Position numbers and translations under genes: made by a program. From Microbacterium sp. (lineage in GTDB: Bacteria; Actinomycetota; Actinomycetes; Actinomycetales; Microbacteriaceae): DNA of 64,000 nucleotides. The notes beneath the pieces were generated by a model. It worked only from the letters and a program-made list of their open reading frames with translations. It was not told where the DNA came from and made no database searches. Shown piece by piece: positions 1 through 9,031 of the stretch (within the stretch, counting starts at the first letter, position 1; the number at the start of each line of letters is the position of its first letter). The DNA lies in the NCBI RefSeq assembly GCF_003248605.1, contig NZ_QFPF01000001.1, positions 1-64,000 on the forward strand. The letters run 5' to 3'.

Positions 1-94
1 CATTCTCGCCGGCACCTCCAGCCCCGAGCAGCTGATCTCCAACCTCCAGGCACAGCTGGAGAAAGACCAGGCCGCCTGGGCAGAGGCGAAGTGA
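1..94 (+). CDS. ABC sugar-binding lipoprotein, C-terminal end (partial)
   Basis: Only the last 30 codons are present, read from base 2 and ending with TGA at 92-94. The peptide ends in SNLQAQLEKDQAAWAEAK, a helical tail typical of CUT1 solute-binding proteins. The stop overlaps the ATG of the permease gene that follows (ATG at 94), which supports translational coupling in a binding protein-permease-permease operon. The ligand cannot be judged from this fragment. The genes downstream suggest an oligosaccharide. Confidence 0.75.
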   Translation, partial: ILAGTSSPEQLISNLQAQLEKDQAAWAEAK

Positions 95-963
95 TGACAC
101 GGTCAGGGCGACTCACACCGTACTTGTTCATCCTGCCGGCGGCGGCGATCTACGGAGTATTCCTCCTGCTGCCGTTGGGGCAGACCGCGGTCATGAGCTT
201 CTGGAAATGGGACGGCTTGACGCCGGACTACCAGTGGGTCGGACTCGACAACTACGTCCGCATGCTGGGCGACGAGTCGGTCTGGTCAGCCGCACTGAAC
301 AACGCCAAGTGGGTCGTCCTGGCCGTGTTCCCCATCATCATCGGACTCGCGCTTGCGGTCGCACTCCAGCAAGCGAGACCGACAGGACGAACCGCATATA
401 GGGCGATCTATTTCCTCCCGTACGTCTTGCCCACCGTTGTCATCGCGCTCGCATGGGGCTGGATCTACCACCCCACTTTCGGCACCTTGAACTCGACGCT
501 GAGGGCAATCGGGCTGGGCGACCTCACTCAGAACTGGCTCGGTGATCCCAACATCGCGTTGTTGGCCCTCGCCACCGCCGCCAACTGGGCCGGCTACGGG
601 TTCTGCATGACCCTCTTTCTCGCAGGACTCAATGCTGTCGATCCATCGCTCTACGATGCCGCCAAAGTGGACGGCGCCTCCGCGTGGCAGCGATTTCGCT
701 ACGTCACACTGCCGTCGATCGCCAACACGACCAACATCGTCGTCCTCATCGTCTTCATCAACACCGTTCGCGTGTTCGACATCGTCTTCGTGCTCACCGC
801 GGGCGGTCCTGCCGGATCGACCGAAGTACTCGGCACGAAGATCTACCGAGAGACCTATCAGAACCTCGACATCGGCTACGGCTCAGCAATCGCGATGTTC
901 ATGGTCTTCGTCATCCTCGTGATGACCGTCGTCTACCTGCGCACCCGGGAGCGCCGCGCATGA
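94..963 (+). CDS. CUT1 ABC transporter permease, MalF/UgpA type
   Basis: Inner-membrane subunit of a sugar ABC importer, 289 residues with about six hydrophobic segments. It begins MTRSGRLTPYLFILPAAAIY, the usual start of MalF/UgpA-like permeases. The EAA-type cytoplasmic loop that docks the ATPase is visible as YDAAKVDGASAWQRFRYVTLP near residue 190. The ATG at 94 is preferred over a GTG three bases earlier because it overlaps the stop of the upstream gene. The stop overlaps the second permease. No ATPase gene is nearby. Confidence 0.93.
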   Translation: MTRSGRLTPYLFILPAAAIYGVFLLLPLGQTAVMSFWKWDGLTPDYQWVGLDNYVRMLGDESVWSAALNNAKWVVLAVFPIIIGLALAVALQQARPTGRTAYRAIYFLPYVLPTVVIALAWGWIYHPTFGTLNSTLRAIGLGDLTQNWLGDPNIALLALATAANWAGYGFCMTLFLAGLNAVDPSLYDAAKVDGASAWQRFRYVTLPSIANTTNIVVLIVFINTVRVFDIVFVLTAGGPAGSTEVLGTKIYRETYQNLDIGYGSAIAMFMVFVILVMTVVYLRTRERRA

Positions 964-1793
964 CCGTCACCATCGCGCGTCCCGCCCGGCGGGTCGGCCT
1001 CCAGGTCGCACTGCTGATCATGGTGTTCGTCTCGCTCGCTCCAATCGCAGTCATTCTGTCGATCTCGCTGAAGACCAATACCGAGCTGGCCACGAACCCG
1101 CTCGGCCTGCCTCAGCAGTGGTTGTTCTCGAACTTCGCGGAGGCCTGGAACGAGGCCGGCATCGGTCGCTACATCCTCAACAGCATCCTCGTCGCCGTGC
1201 CCACGCTCATCATCGTGGTCGTCGTCGCAAGCCTCGCCGGCTACGCATTCGCGATGATGCGCTTCCGAGGACGGGAAGCCCTGTTCACTGTCTTCCTCAT
1301 CGGGCTGATGCTGCCGGCAGTGAGCATCGTCATCGCACTCTCTTTCGTTCAGCAGAATCTGGGACTCTACGACACGCTTCCCGGTCTCATCCTCGCCGAA
1401 GCCGCGATGTGCATCCCCTTGGCCGTGTTCATCATGCGGGCCGCCTTCCGAGACCTTCCGCACGAGCTGCGGGAAGCAGTCTTCATTGACGGCGGATCGG
1501 AACTCACGGCATTCCTGCGTGTCATGTTCCCGCTCGCGCGCCCCGCTGTGTCGGCGACGGTCGTTCTCACCTTCCTGACCGTATGGAACGACTACCTGAT
1601 CCCGCTCGTCCTCATCAACACCGAGAGCCTTCGTACCGTCCCGCTCGGACTGGCGTTCCTAAAGACCTCGTTCACTTCAGACATCGTGCTCATCGCGGCC
1701 TCTACCGCGCTGGCGGCACTGCCGAGCATCTTGATCTACGTGCTCCTGCAGCGCCAATTCATCCAGGGCATCGCCCAGGGTTCCATCAAATAA
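960..1793 (+). CDS. CUT1 ABC transporter permease, MalG/UgpE type
   Basis: Second membrane subunit of the same importer, 277 residues. The ATG at 960 overlaps the TGA of the first permease (ATGA). The N-terminus MTVTIARPARRVGLQVALLI leads into the first membrane span. The EAA loop reads ELREAVFIDGGSELTAFLRV near residue 170. The protein ends RQFIQGIAQGSIK, the common MalG-type C-terminus. It should pair with the preceding permease to form the channel. Confidence 0.93.
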   Translation: MTVTIARPARRVGLQVALLIMVFVSLAPIAVILSISLKTNTELATNPLGLPQQWLFSNFAEAWNEAGIGRYILNSILVAVPTLIIVVVVASLAGYAFAMMRFRGREALFTVFLIGLMLPAVSIVIALSFVQQNLGLYDTLPGLILAEAAMCIPLAVFIMRAAFRDLPHELREAVFIDGGSELTAFLRVMFPLARPAVSATVVLTFLTVWNDYLIPLVLINTESLRTVPLGLAFLKTSFTSDIVLIAASTALAALPSILIYVLLQRQFIQGIAQGSIK

Positions 1794-1807
1794 CCGAAAG
1801 GAAAACC

Positions 1808-3274
1808 GTGCTGCTCAACCCGCCGACCGCGTCCTCACTGTGGGACACCTGGCTGTTCTACGAAGACGGCGTGCACTACCTCTTCTACCTGGCAAGCACG
1901 CGGCTGGATCGGCCATGGGACTCCATCGGGATGGCGACATCGGCCGACGGTGTCCACTTCGAGGACCGCGGCAAGGTCATCTTCAAGGCTGACGACGCGA
2001 CCTATCTCGGTGCTGGGCACACGTGGAAGGCCGGTGACAAGTACTACTTCAACTTCTCCGAGGACCGCAACGGCACCCTGGAGATCTTCTTCGCCGAGTC
2101 GGACGACCTGCTGAACTGGCGACGCATTCCGGACGAGGAGAGCATCAGCCGGCTCGACCCGAACTGGTATGCCGAAGGCACCGAGTTCTCTGCGCAGCGC
2201 TGGGACAACATCTGGGTCATCGACGACGAAGAAGGCGGCTACTACGGGTACGTCACCGCCGTTGCCAAGGAGGGTCCGATCGGGCTCCGCGGCACCTGTG
2301 CGTCCGTCACCTCCCCTGACGGCCGCGTGTTCACCACCGGTGCGCCGGTGATCGATCCCGGCGTGTGGGGCGACAAGCTCGAGATCGGCGGGGTGGAGAA
2401 GATCGGCGACCAGTACTTCATGTTCGCGGCGCAGGCCGAGATCCCGCTGGGCCTTCGCTGGAGCGCCCACCATGCCCAGGCGGCGGGCGGCGTCTACGTG
2501 CTTCGCTCCGACGCGAAGGAAGGACCGTTCGAGCTGGATCCACGTCAGCCCCCGGTCCTGGTGAGCGCCCCCGAGCACTACACCTACTTCTCACGGTTCT
2601 ACCGGTGCGGTGACGAGATGCTCTCGTGCCATCACTCCATCACTCCGGTGCGCGACATCGTCAACGTCTACCCCAAGGCCGGCAGCTACCTGGCGCCGTT
2701 GAAGAAGGTTCAGATCGACGACGGCATCCTCTCCTACCGGTGGTGGCCGGGCAACGAGGCGCTCAAGGGCCGCGCCCTGCCCACCGGGCTGGAGTACGCC
2801 GCCGGTCGAGGGCTCACGCAGGCTCCGACCACGACCGCAGACTCGGCCACCTTCGACGCGGCAGGAGGAGGGCAGCTCGAGCTTCCCATCTCCTACGACC
2901 TCGCCAAAGGCATCGTGTTTGAAGCGACACTCGCCGTCGCGGCGCACGATGCTCCCCTGTCGAGTGCTGGCCTGATGATCGAAACCGTCCGCGCGTGGTC
3001 GGGATCGCTCGCGATCGCTGACAATAGCGGGCGCTTCTCGATCGGCGCGTACAACAGCTATGCGTTCCGTGCGGCTGACTCCAAGGCCGTGCCGGCGAGC
3101 TCATCACAGCGCTGGCGTGTCCTGATCAAGGACACCCTCGTGGAGTACTACATCGACGACGCTTTCGTGCAGGCGTTCACGTTGCCGGAACCTCCTACGG
3201 GGCGTCTGGTTCTCATCGCCGAAAGCGCGACTGTCACGGCAACCGATGTCGCCGTGTACGAAATGACACTCTGA
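1808..3274 (+). CDS. GH32/GH43-like five-bladed propeller glycosidase
   Basis: A 488-residue protein starting at GTG 1808, with a purine-rich ribosome site (GAAAGGAAA) just upstream. The N-terminal part has repeated propeller strands of the YEDGVHYLFYLAST and DDLLNWRRIPDE kind seen in GH32, GH43 and GH68. The N-terminal Asp in LWDTWLFYEDG could be the nucleophile. The last 150 residues form a beta-sandwich-like region resembling GH32 C-terminal domains. No signal peptide is seen, so it likely acts on imported oligosaccharide. It is placed 14 bases after the permease genes of the same operon. Assignment to the superfamily is good. The exact family and substrate (fructan is likely from context) are not settled. 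Confidence 0.75.
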   Translation: MLLNPPTASSLWDTWLFYEDGVHYLFYLASTRLDRPWDSIGMATSADGVHFEDRGKVIFKADDATYLGAGHTWKAGDKYYFNFSEDRNGTLEIFFAESDDLLNWRRIPDEESISRLDPNWYAEGTEFSAQRWDNIWVIDDEEGGYYGYVTAVAKEGPIGLRGTCASVTSPDGRVFTTGAPVIDPGVWGDKLEIGGVEKIGDQYFMFAAQAEIPLGLRWSAHHAQAAGGVYVLRSDAKEGPFELDPRQPPVLVSAPEHYTYFSRFYRCGDEMLSCHHSITPVRDIVNVYPKAGSYLAPLKKVQIDDGILSYRWWPGNEALKGRALPTGLEYAAGRGLTQAPTTTADSATFDAAGGGQLELPISYDLAKGIVFEATLAVAAHDAPLSSAGLMIETVRAWSGSLAIADNSGRFSIGAYNSYAFRAADSKAVPASSSQRWRVLIKDTLVEYYIDDAFVQAFTLPEPPTGRLVLIAESATVTATDVAVYEMTL

Positions 3275-3278
3275 CCCG

Positions 3279-3314
3279 CGCGTCCCGTGGCCCACGTACG
3301 GGCCACGGGACGCG
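3279..3314 (+). terminator. Strong hairpin, end of sugar operon 1
   Basis: Perfect 15-bp inverted repeat: CGCGTCCCGTGGCCC at 3279-3293 and its complement at 3300-3314, with a 6-base loop. It begins five bases after the stop of the glycosidase gene. No long T-run follows, as is common in high-GC actinobacteria. A possible -10 box TAGAAT for the next gene lies at 3318-3323. Confidence 0.8.
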
Positions 3315-3358
3315 ACCTAGAATGACCCCAGCCGCAAGCCGCGATCGGAGAGAAACGA

Positions 3359-4369
3359 ATGACCACGCTCACCGAGGTTGCTGCCGCGGCCGGAGTGTCC
3401 ACCGCCACGGTGTCGCATGTCATCAACAGCACGCGATACGTCAGTCCGACGACCATTGAGAAGGTCCAGGAGGCGATAGCGCGCACCGGCTACCGGCCCA
3501 ACCCGTACGCGCGGGCGTTGCGGACAGCGAGCACCGAATCCGTCGGTTTCGTTGCCTCCGACATCTCAAACCCGTACTCCACCGCGGTCATGCGGGGCAT
3601 TGCGGCAGCGCTGCGAGACGCAAGCCACACCATGCTCGTCGCAGACGCGAACGATGACCCCAGCCTGGAGCGAGACGCAATCGATGCCTTGGTGCACCGG
3701 AGGGTGGACGGTCTCATCATCGCCCCGACCACCGCGGTCGATGCCGTCACCTTCGAGCAAATCGAGGGCAGTGGTGTTCCCGTCGTTCTGATCGACCGGG
3801 CGGTCCCGCTCCCCCTCGACCAGGTCCTCGTCGAGAACATCGGCTCTGTGGCGTCTCTGGTTGGGGACATGCTCGATGCGGGCCATTCGCGCGTCGGCAT
3901 CATCGCGGGCAGAAGCGACCACAGCACGACGACGGAACGACTGGCCGGATGGCGGCTCGCCCACGAGCAAAGGGGGATTCCGGTTGACGAATCGCTGATC
4001 GCTGTGGGCGCGACGGACTCGGAGCGTGCCCGCGCGGGAACAGCCGGCCTGCTGGACCGCGTGGACCGGCCGACAGCAATCTTCTCGACCTCCAACGTCG
4101 AAAGTCTCGGAGCGCTCCGCGCGATCAAGGCGGCCGGCCTCACCATTCCCGGTGACATCACGTTCACTGCCTTCGACGACATCGAGTGGGCGGACCTGCT
4201 CGATGCGCCACTGACCTGCCTCGCCCAGCCAACGACCGAAATCGGGCGGCAGGCGGTTGAACTGTTGCTGCGACGCCTCGCGGACCCGTCGGTTGAGCAC
4301 CGCGTCGTCCGGCTGGCCCCGGAACTGCGGCGGCGAGGTTCAGTTCAGGCTCCCGCGTTCCGCGCGTAG
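3359..4369 (+). CDS. LacI-family transcriptional regulator
   Basis: A 336-residue repressor. The N-terminal helix-turn-helix reads LTEVAAAAGVSTATVSHVIN, followed by the hinge and a periplasmic-binding-protein-like sugar-sensing domain (SVGFVASDISNPY, GRSDHSTTTERLAGW, FTAFDDIEWADLL). ATG 3359 follows GGAGAG. It is probably the local regulator of operon 1. The operator cannot be assigned because the operon 1 promoter lies outside the window. Confidence 0.93.
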   Translation: MTTLTEVAAAAGVSTATVSHVINSTRYVSPTTIEKVQEAIARTGYRPNPYARALRTASTESVGFVASDISNPYSTAVMRGIAAALRDASHTMLVADANDDPSLERDAIDALVHRRVDGLIIAPTTAVDAVTFEQIEGSGVPVVLIDRAVPLPLDQVLVENIGSVASLVGDMLDAGHSRVGIIAGRSDHSTTTERLAGWRLAHEQRGIPVDESLIAVGATDSERARAGTAGLLDRVDRPTAIFSTSNVESLGALRAIKAAGLTIPGDITFTAFDDIEWADLLDAPLTCLAQPTTEIGRQAVELLLRRLADPSVEHRVVRLAPELRRRGSVQAPAFRA

Positions 4370-4446
4370 ATCGCCGACAGGCGGCCGCGGGCCTTACGAA
4401 GGAAATCCGCTGCCGATGCGACGGTGAACAGGTATCACCGGCTCTC

Positions 4447-5679
4447 TCATCCCAGAACGTAGACGCTCAGTAAGCCCGCGGACGCAGTCACCTCGACGGA
4501 TTCACCCCAGAGCGTGATGCGTGCTCCGAAGATGCCCACGCCGGACGAGACCTCAAGAGTCGTTCCGTCGACAATCATGCGGATGCACCCGTCCAACGGC
4601 ATCGAGGTTTCCACGCCGCCAACCTCGATCACGACGTGACGGTCGGCCGTTCGTAGATTCGCAAACGGGACGCCGGCCGACGCTGCGGTCAGTGTCCCTT
4701 CAGCCGCGTCCCACTCAATGTCGGCGGCGACGCCGGCGACGCGGCCGCTGAGGGCTTGCGCACCGCGATGGCGAGTGACATCCGGATGTGGAACGGCTAG
4801 CAGCGCACCGGCCACGAACGAGAGGCGGTAGGGGATGCTTAGCGCCCCAGCCCAGCCTTGCCCCTCGTCGGCTATGTCCCTCATCCAGAAGGACAGGCAT
4901 GGTTGCCCCTGGGAGTCGAAGAACAGCGTCGGGGCGTAATGACACGCGCCATAGGAGAGCTGCGCCCATTTCGAAGCCTGAAACCGCCCGTTGGCGTATC
5001 GCCCGATGGCGTAGGCGGCATTGAATGGGGTCCCCGCATCCCAGACGGACATCACCATTGCTGCGCCATCCTCGGTCTCGAAGATCTGGGGACACTCCCA
5101 TAGGGTGCCCGTCCAGACCGGCGCCGACCTGTCGCTTGCTCTCTCGAGCGCGATCCCGTCGAACGTCCATCGATCCAGGTCCGGCGATGTGAAGGTCAGT
5201 GCGACGGCTGTTTCGCCACGAATGCTCGAACCCACGAACATCCGCCACTCTCGCCCTTCCCGGCGAATGAACGGGTCCCGAAACGCGGTGAGATCCAGCT
5301 CGGCGGGCGCGGTCGCAACGATTACCCCCTTCTTCCACTCGATCCAGTCCGCAGAGACAGCATCGGCGACCCGGATGCGTCCAACATCTGGGTCAGCCTC
5401 CTGAACCGATGTGTAGAAGATCCTCGCGCGGTCACCATCATCCACCAGCGCCCCGGTCCACACCCCGTCGTCGCCGTCGCCGGGGCGCAACGCAATTTTC
5501 AACTCGGCAAGCGACAGTAGATCGTCACCGGCCGCGTGCCCCCAATGGCAGCCGATGTTCCAGGTCGTTCTCCCGGGACAATACTGGAAGAAGAGGTGGT
5601 AGCGGCCCTCGCGGTATGTGATGCCATGTGGGTCGTTGATCCAGCCAGCCTCAGCGGTGAAGTGGAATCGGGGCCGCAC
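4447..5679 (-). CDS. GH32 beta-fructosidase (levanase/inulinase/invertase type)
   Basis: A 410-residue intracellular GH32 enzyme cleaving terminal beta-fructosides. All three GH32 signatures are visible: WINDPHG near residue 13 with the nucleophile Asp, FRDPF, and WECPQIF carrying the acid/base Glu. The C-terminal 120 residues form the beta-sandwich. The start is the GTG at 5679, preceded by AGGAGG at 5684-5689. A longer frame to 5748 is open, but it would run through a terminator hairpin. There is no signal peptide. It converges on the LacI gene of operon 1 and follows a second GH32 gene. Confidence 0.9.
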   Translation of the reverse strand: MRPRFHFTAEAGWINDPHGITYREGRYHLFFQYCPGRTTWNIGCHWGHAAGDDLLSLAELKIALRPGDGDDGVWTGALVDDGDRARIFYTSVQEADPDVGRIRVADAVSADWIEWKKGVIVATAPAELDLTAFRDPFIRREGREWRMFVGSSIRGETAVALTFTSPDLDRWTFDGIALERASDRSAPVWTGTLWECPQIFETEDGAAMVMSVWDAGTPFNAAYAIGRYANGRFQASKWAQLSYGACHYAPTLFFDSQGQPCLSFWMRDIADEGQGWAGALSIPYRLSFVAGALLAVPHPDVTRHRGAQALSGRVAGVAADIEWDAAEGTLTAASAGVPFANLRTADRHVVIEVGGVETSMPLDGCIRMIVDGTTLEVSSGVGIFGARITLWGESVEVTASAGLLSVYVLG

Positions 5680-5710
5680 CGGTCCTCCTGATTGGGGATT
5701 GAACGAGCGT

Positions 5711-5752
5711 GAGCGTGTCGGACGGACCGTTTCGACACCGTCCGACACGCTC
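5711..5752 (-). terminator. Hairpin between the two GH32 genes
   Basis: Perfect 15-bp inverted repeat, GAGCGTGTCGGACGG at 5711-5725 and its complement at 5738-5752, with a 12-base loop. It starts just past the stop of the upstream GH32 gene (5759) and ends before the ribosome site of the next. It probably terminates or attenuates transcription and so lowers expression of the distal GH32. Confidence 0.75.
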
Positions 5753-5758
5753 GACAGT

Positions 5759-7141
5759 TCAGCGCAAGCCTCGCGCGATCTCTAGTTCGTCGAACTGGAC
5801 AGATCCTTCGACCGCGCTCAGCACGATCGATCCGCCCGGGGCATCGGTTGTGCGGGCGTTGAGCGCGACGCCATCGACATAGAGCGTGGCGATGTCCCCG
5901 TCCACGATTACCTCGAACCAGTAGTCGCGGTCGGCTTCCCAGGTGATGGGACGGTCAAGACCGCGGTTGTCGTAGCGGTACCAAGGGTAGTTCGGTCGGC
6001 GATCGAACAGGAGCCGGTTCTCACCGAACAGCAGCTGGAACTCGTATGCCTGTCCGGTGGCTGCGTCTTCGAACAGCCGGATCGACGCGGAGCGCGTGCC
6101 AGCGGTGAACTTCAGCTTTCCGCTGAGGCGGAACAGGTCGGTCGAGTCGGTAGCGACTTCCTGCTCGGCGACACCATCCGCGCTGCTGGTCTGAACCGCC
6201 TCGAGGCTGACGCTGTCGCCGAACGCGGCACGAACGCCGGCCGGCGGTGCCACGCCGAGCGATCCGTCGGGACGCTGGTACACCTCGTGCACCACGAGGG
6301 TTCCGCCCCATTCCCAATCACCGCGCGGCTGACCCTCGGTCCTTGTGGGCACCCATCCGAACAGGTAGCGGCGTTCGCCATCGGTGGCCGAGCGCGCCGC
6401 GTAGTATGCACGGCCGTCGAAAGCGTCGTCGACCGGCGCAACCCACGGGCCTTCCAGCGACTGCGACATCCGGTAGACGGTCTTCGACTTGTCGCTGTAT
6501 TCGGTCGTCAGCAGGTACCACCATTCGCCGATCCGGAACAGGTCGGGCATCTCGTGCATGCTGTACAGCCCAGGAGCCCAGAAGTCCCCCTCGAACCGCC
6601 AGTCCTGAAGATCATCCGAGCGGAACGAGACCGTCGACCCGGTGAGCACCTTCTCGCCCGCCTTGCGGGCGCCGAGGATCATCAAGTAGTTGGCGGCGTC
6701 CTCGTCCCAAAGCACGAACGGGTCGCGCCAGTCGTTCGGGTCGTATCCGGGCTGCGGCGGGACCAGCTTCCGGTCCGACTTCCGCCAGGTCACGAGGTCG
6801 TCGCTCTCGGCGATCATGAGGACCTGCGATGCCTTACCCTGCTCGGGATAGTCCCGGTTGTAGCCGGTGTACATCGCGTAGTAGGTGCCGTCGGCTTCGA
6901 ACACGCTGCCGGCGAAGATGAACTGGTCCTGGTCCTCGTCAGCGCCCTTGTGCAGGGACTCGCCGTGATCCTTGTACGACACGAAGTCGGTTGTCGTTGC
7001 CAGCGCCCATCCGAAGGGCTCACCGAACGGCCCCGGCTTGCGCGTGTCGCGCTGGTGATAGAGGTAGAACTCGCCGTTCGCGAAGAACGGCATGCAGTCG
7101 CCGAACCACACCCCTTCGGGCTGGTAGTAAATGCGGTGCAC
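5759..7141 (-). CDS. GH32-family glycoside hydrolase
   Basis: A 460-residue GH32 relative. The N-terminal VWFGDCMPFF replaces the classical WMNDPNG box and keeps the Asp. NDWRDPFVLW is the RDP motif and MHEMPDLF carries the candidate acid/base Glu. A GH32 C-terminal lectin-like sandwich occupies about the last 160 residues. The GTG start at 7141 has GAAAGGAAA upstream. The 5' extension of the frame runs into the permease gene in another frame and is not coding. It lies 38 bases behind the permeases in one leftward operon. Confidence 0.88.
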   Translation of the reverse strand: MHRIYYQPEGVWFGDCMPFFANGEFYLYHQRDTRKPGPFGEPFGWALATTTDFVSYKDHGESLHKGADEDQDQFIFAGSVFEADGTYYAMYTGYNRDYPEQGKASQVLMIAESDDLVTWRKSDRKLVPPQPGYDPNDWRDPFVLWDEDAANYLMILGARKAGEKVLTGSTVSFRSDDLQDWRFEGDFWAPGLYSMHEMPDLFRIGEWWYLLTTEYSDKSKTVYRMSQSLEGPWVAPVDDAFDGRAYYAARSATDGERRYLFGWVPTRTEGQPRGDWEWGGTLVVHEVYQRPDGSLGVAPPAGVRAAFGDSVSLEAVQTSSADGVAEQEVATDSTDLFRLSGKLKFTAGTRSASIRLFEDAATGQAYEFQLLFGENRLLFDRRPNYPWYRYDNRGLDRPITWEADRDYWFEVIVDGDIATLYVDGVALNARTTDAPGGSIVLSAVEGSVQFDELEIARGLR

Positions 7142-7179
7142 GGATTTCCTTTCGATTGTGATGGGAGTCGGAGCTGGTC

Positions 7180-8034
7180 TCAGCGACCACCCATGCCGCT
7201 GAGCGCGATGCCAGAGACGAGGTAACGCTGGAGGGCGATCACGATGATGGCGCTGGGGATCACGGAGATAGTGGACGAGGCCATGAGCAGGTTCCATTGA
7301 TTGCCGGTTTGGCCGAGGAACATGTTGAGTCCGAGCGGGACCGTGGCCATGTTGACGTCGCTCACGATCAGCAGGGGCCACAGGAAGCTGTTCCAGTACC
7401 CGATGAACGTGAACACCGCGAGCGTTCCGAGCGCAGGCGTCGCCAGCGGCAGGATGATCCGTGTGAACGACGTCCACCGGCTCGCACCATCGATGCGGCT
7501 CGCTTCCTCGAGTTCTTCGGGAAGAGTGAGGAAGAACTGTCGAAGCAGGAACGTGCCGAATGCGGTGAACGCCCACGGGATGATCAGCGCCTGGTAGGAA
7601 TTCACCCAGCCGAGGTTGCGCATGATGATGAACATCGGCACGATCAGCACTTCCTGCGGCACCATCAGGGTCCCCAGGTAGATGAGGAAGATGCCGTCAC
7701 GACCGCGCCACTTCAGTCGGGAGAACGCGTAGGCAGCCATCGCAGAGGTGAAGACGACGATGATCGTGCCGATGCCTGAGACGATCAGGCCGTTGAGCAT
7801 GAAGCGCCCGAATGGCAGGTAGTTCCAGGCCTTCTCGAAGTTGCCCCATTCGACGGAGGAACCGATGAGCGCCGGTGGGTTGGTGAACACCTCCGCGGAC
7901 GGTTTCAGCGCGGTGGAGACCATCCAGATGAACGGAATCAGCGTGATCACCGCGGCGATGATGACCAGGATCTGAGAGACTCCCTGACCGAGCCGACGGC
8001 GCAGGACGTGTCCGGAGACGGGCATGACGCTCAT
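7180..8034 (-). CDS. CUT1 ABC transporter permease, MalG/UgpE type
   Basis: A 284-residue membrane subunit with about six spans. The EAA loop reads ELEEASRIDGASRWTSFTRII. The start ATG at 8034 overlaps the TGA of the upstream permease; an internal ATG nine bases later is possible. It ends GIALSGMGGR. It forms a heterodimer with the product of 8031-8969. Confidence 0.92.
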   Translation of the reverse strand: MSVMPVSGHVLRRRLGQGVSQILVIIAAVITLIPFIWMVSTALKPSAEVFTNPPALIGSSVEWGNFEKAWNYLPFGRFMLNGLIVSGIGTIIVVFTSAMAAYAFSRLKWRGRDGIFLIYLGTLMVPQEVLIVPMFIIMRNLGWVNSYQALIIPWAFTAFGTFLLRQFFLTLPEELEEASRIDGASRWTSFTRIILPLATPALGTLAVFTFIGYWNSFLWPLLIVSDVNMATVPLGLNMFLGQTGNQWNLLMASSTISVIPSAIIVIALQRYLVSGIALSGMGGR

Positions 8035-8969
8035 GAGTAGTGCACCCATTTCTTCTGACTGCGGAACTGAATGAACGTGATGACCATGATCAGAACGAAC
8101 AACGACCAGGCGATCGATGAGGCGTACCCCATCTCGTAGGACTGGAAGCCCTTCTGGTACAGGTAGAACACGAGGGTTGTTGTGGAGGAGCCGGGCCCGC
8201 CGCCGGTCAGCACGAAGGGCTGTGCGAAGACCTGCAGCGACGAGATGATCGTCATGACCGTCGCGAAGAAGATGCTGGGTGTCAGCATCGGGATGGTGAT
8301 GCTCCACAGCCGGCGCCACCATCCGGCACCGTCGATCGCAGCAGCCTCATACAGTGACTGCGGGATCCCTTCTATGCCGGCGACGAAGATGATCATGTTG
8401 TAGCCGAAGCCGGCCCACACCGACATGATGATGACGGCTGGCATCGCCCATTCGGCGCTACCGAGCCAGTTCGGTCCGCTGGTGCCCGTGAAGGTCTGGA
8501 AGAACCAGGCGATGAGCCCGTCTTCGGGCGCGTACAGCAGCCGCCACACGACCGCGTTGGCCACCATCGGGCTGACCACCGGAAGGAAGAAGACGAATCG
8601 CAGGAATCCCTTCGCCCTGAGCTTGGAGGTCAGCCACACCGCCAGCGTGAGCGAGACGAACAGGTTGAGGACGACATATCCGACGACAAAGTAGAGGGTG
8701 TTGCCCACGACCTGCCAGAACACGGGGTCCCTCGTGAACAGTCGGATGAAGTTGTCCAGACCGACGAATATGGCGTCGCCGATCATGGGCCACTCGTAAA
8801 AGCTCAGGACGAGCGACGCCCCGATGGGGATGATCGTGAAGGCGAGAAAGCCGAGCAGGTTGGGAGACAGGAAGCCAAGCGCTGCGCGAACATCTGAGTT
8901 GCGCCGGCGTCGACGCGCGGGCGGGGCGACCTTCGGGACGGCCCGTGGCGGAGAAACGGTTGTAGTCAT
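8031..8969 (-). CDS. CUT1 ABC transporter permease, MalF/UgpA type
   Basis: A 312-residue permease. It starts at ATG 8969 with GAGGAG eight bases upstream. An Arg-rich cytoplasmic N-terminus precedes SPNLLGFLAFTIIPIGASLV. The EAA loop is SLYEAAAIDGAGWWRRLWSI. It is separated from the binding-protein gene by a strong hairpin and is translationally coupled to the second permease. Confidence 0.93.
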   Translation of the reverse strand: MTTTVSPPRAVPKVAPPARRRRRNSDVRAALGFLSPNLLGFLAFTIIPIGASLVLSFYEWPMIGDAIFVGLDNFIRLFTRDPVFWQVVGNTLYFVVGYVVLNLFVSLTLAVWLTSKLRAKGFLRFVFFLPVVSPMVANAVVWRLLYAPEDGLIAWFFQTFTGTSGPNWLGSAEWAMPAVIIMSVWAGFGYNMIIFVAGIEGIPQSLYEAAAIDGAGWWRRLWSITIPMLTPSIFFATVMTIISSLQVFAQPFVLTGGGPGSSTTTLVFYLYQKGFQSYEMGYASSIAWSLFVLIMVITFIQFRSQKKWVHYS

Positions 8970-8983
8970 GGGGGTGCTCCTCT

Positions 8984-9020
8984 GTGTGCCGGGAGCCCTG
9001 GTCCAGGGCTCCCGGCACAC
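8984..9020 (-). other. Hairpin between binding-protein and permease genes
   Basis: Perfect 17-bp stem (GTGTGCCGGGAGCCCTG at 8984-9000 paired with 9004-9020) and a three-base loop. It lies between the stop of the binding-protein gene (9032) and the permease ribosome site. In ABC operons such structures often stabilise the upstream mRNA or partly stop transcription, so that binding protein exceeds permease. That role is inferred. Confidence 0.75.
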
Positions 9021-9031
9021 GATTGAGGTGA

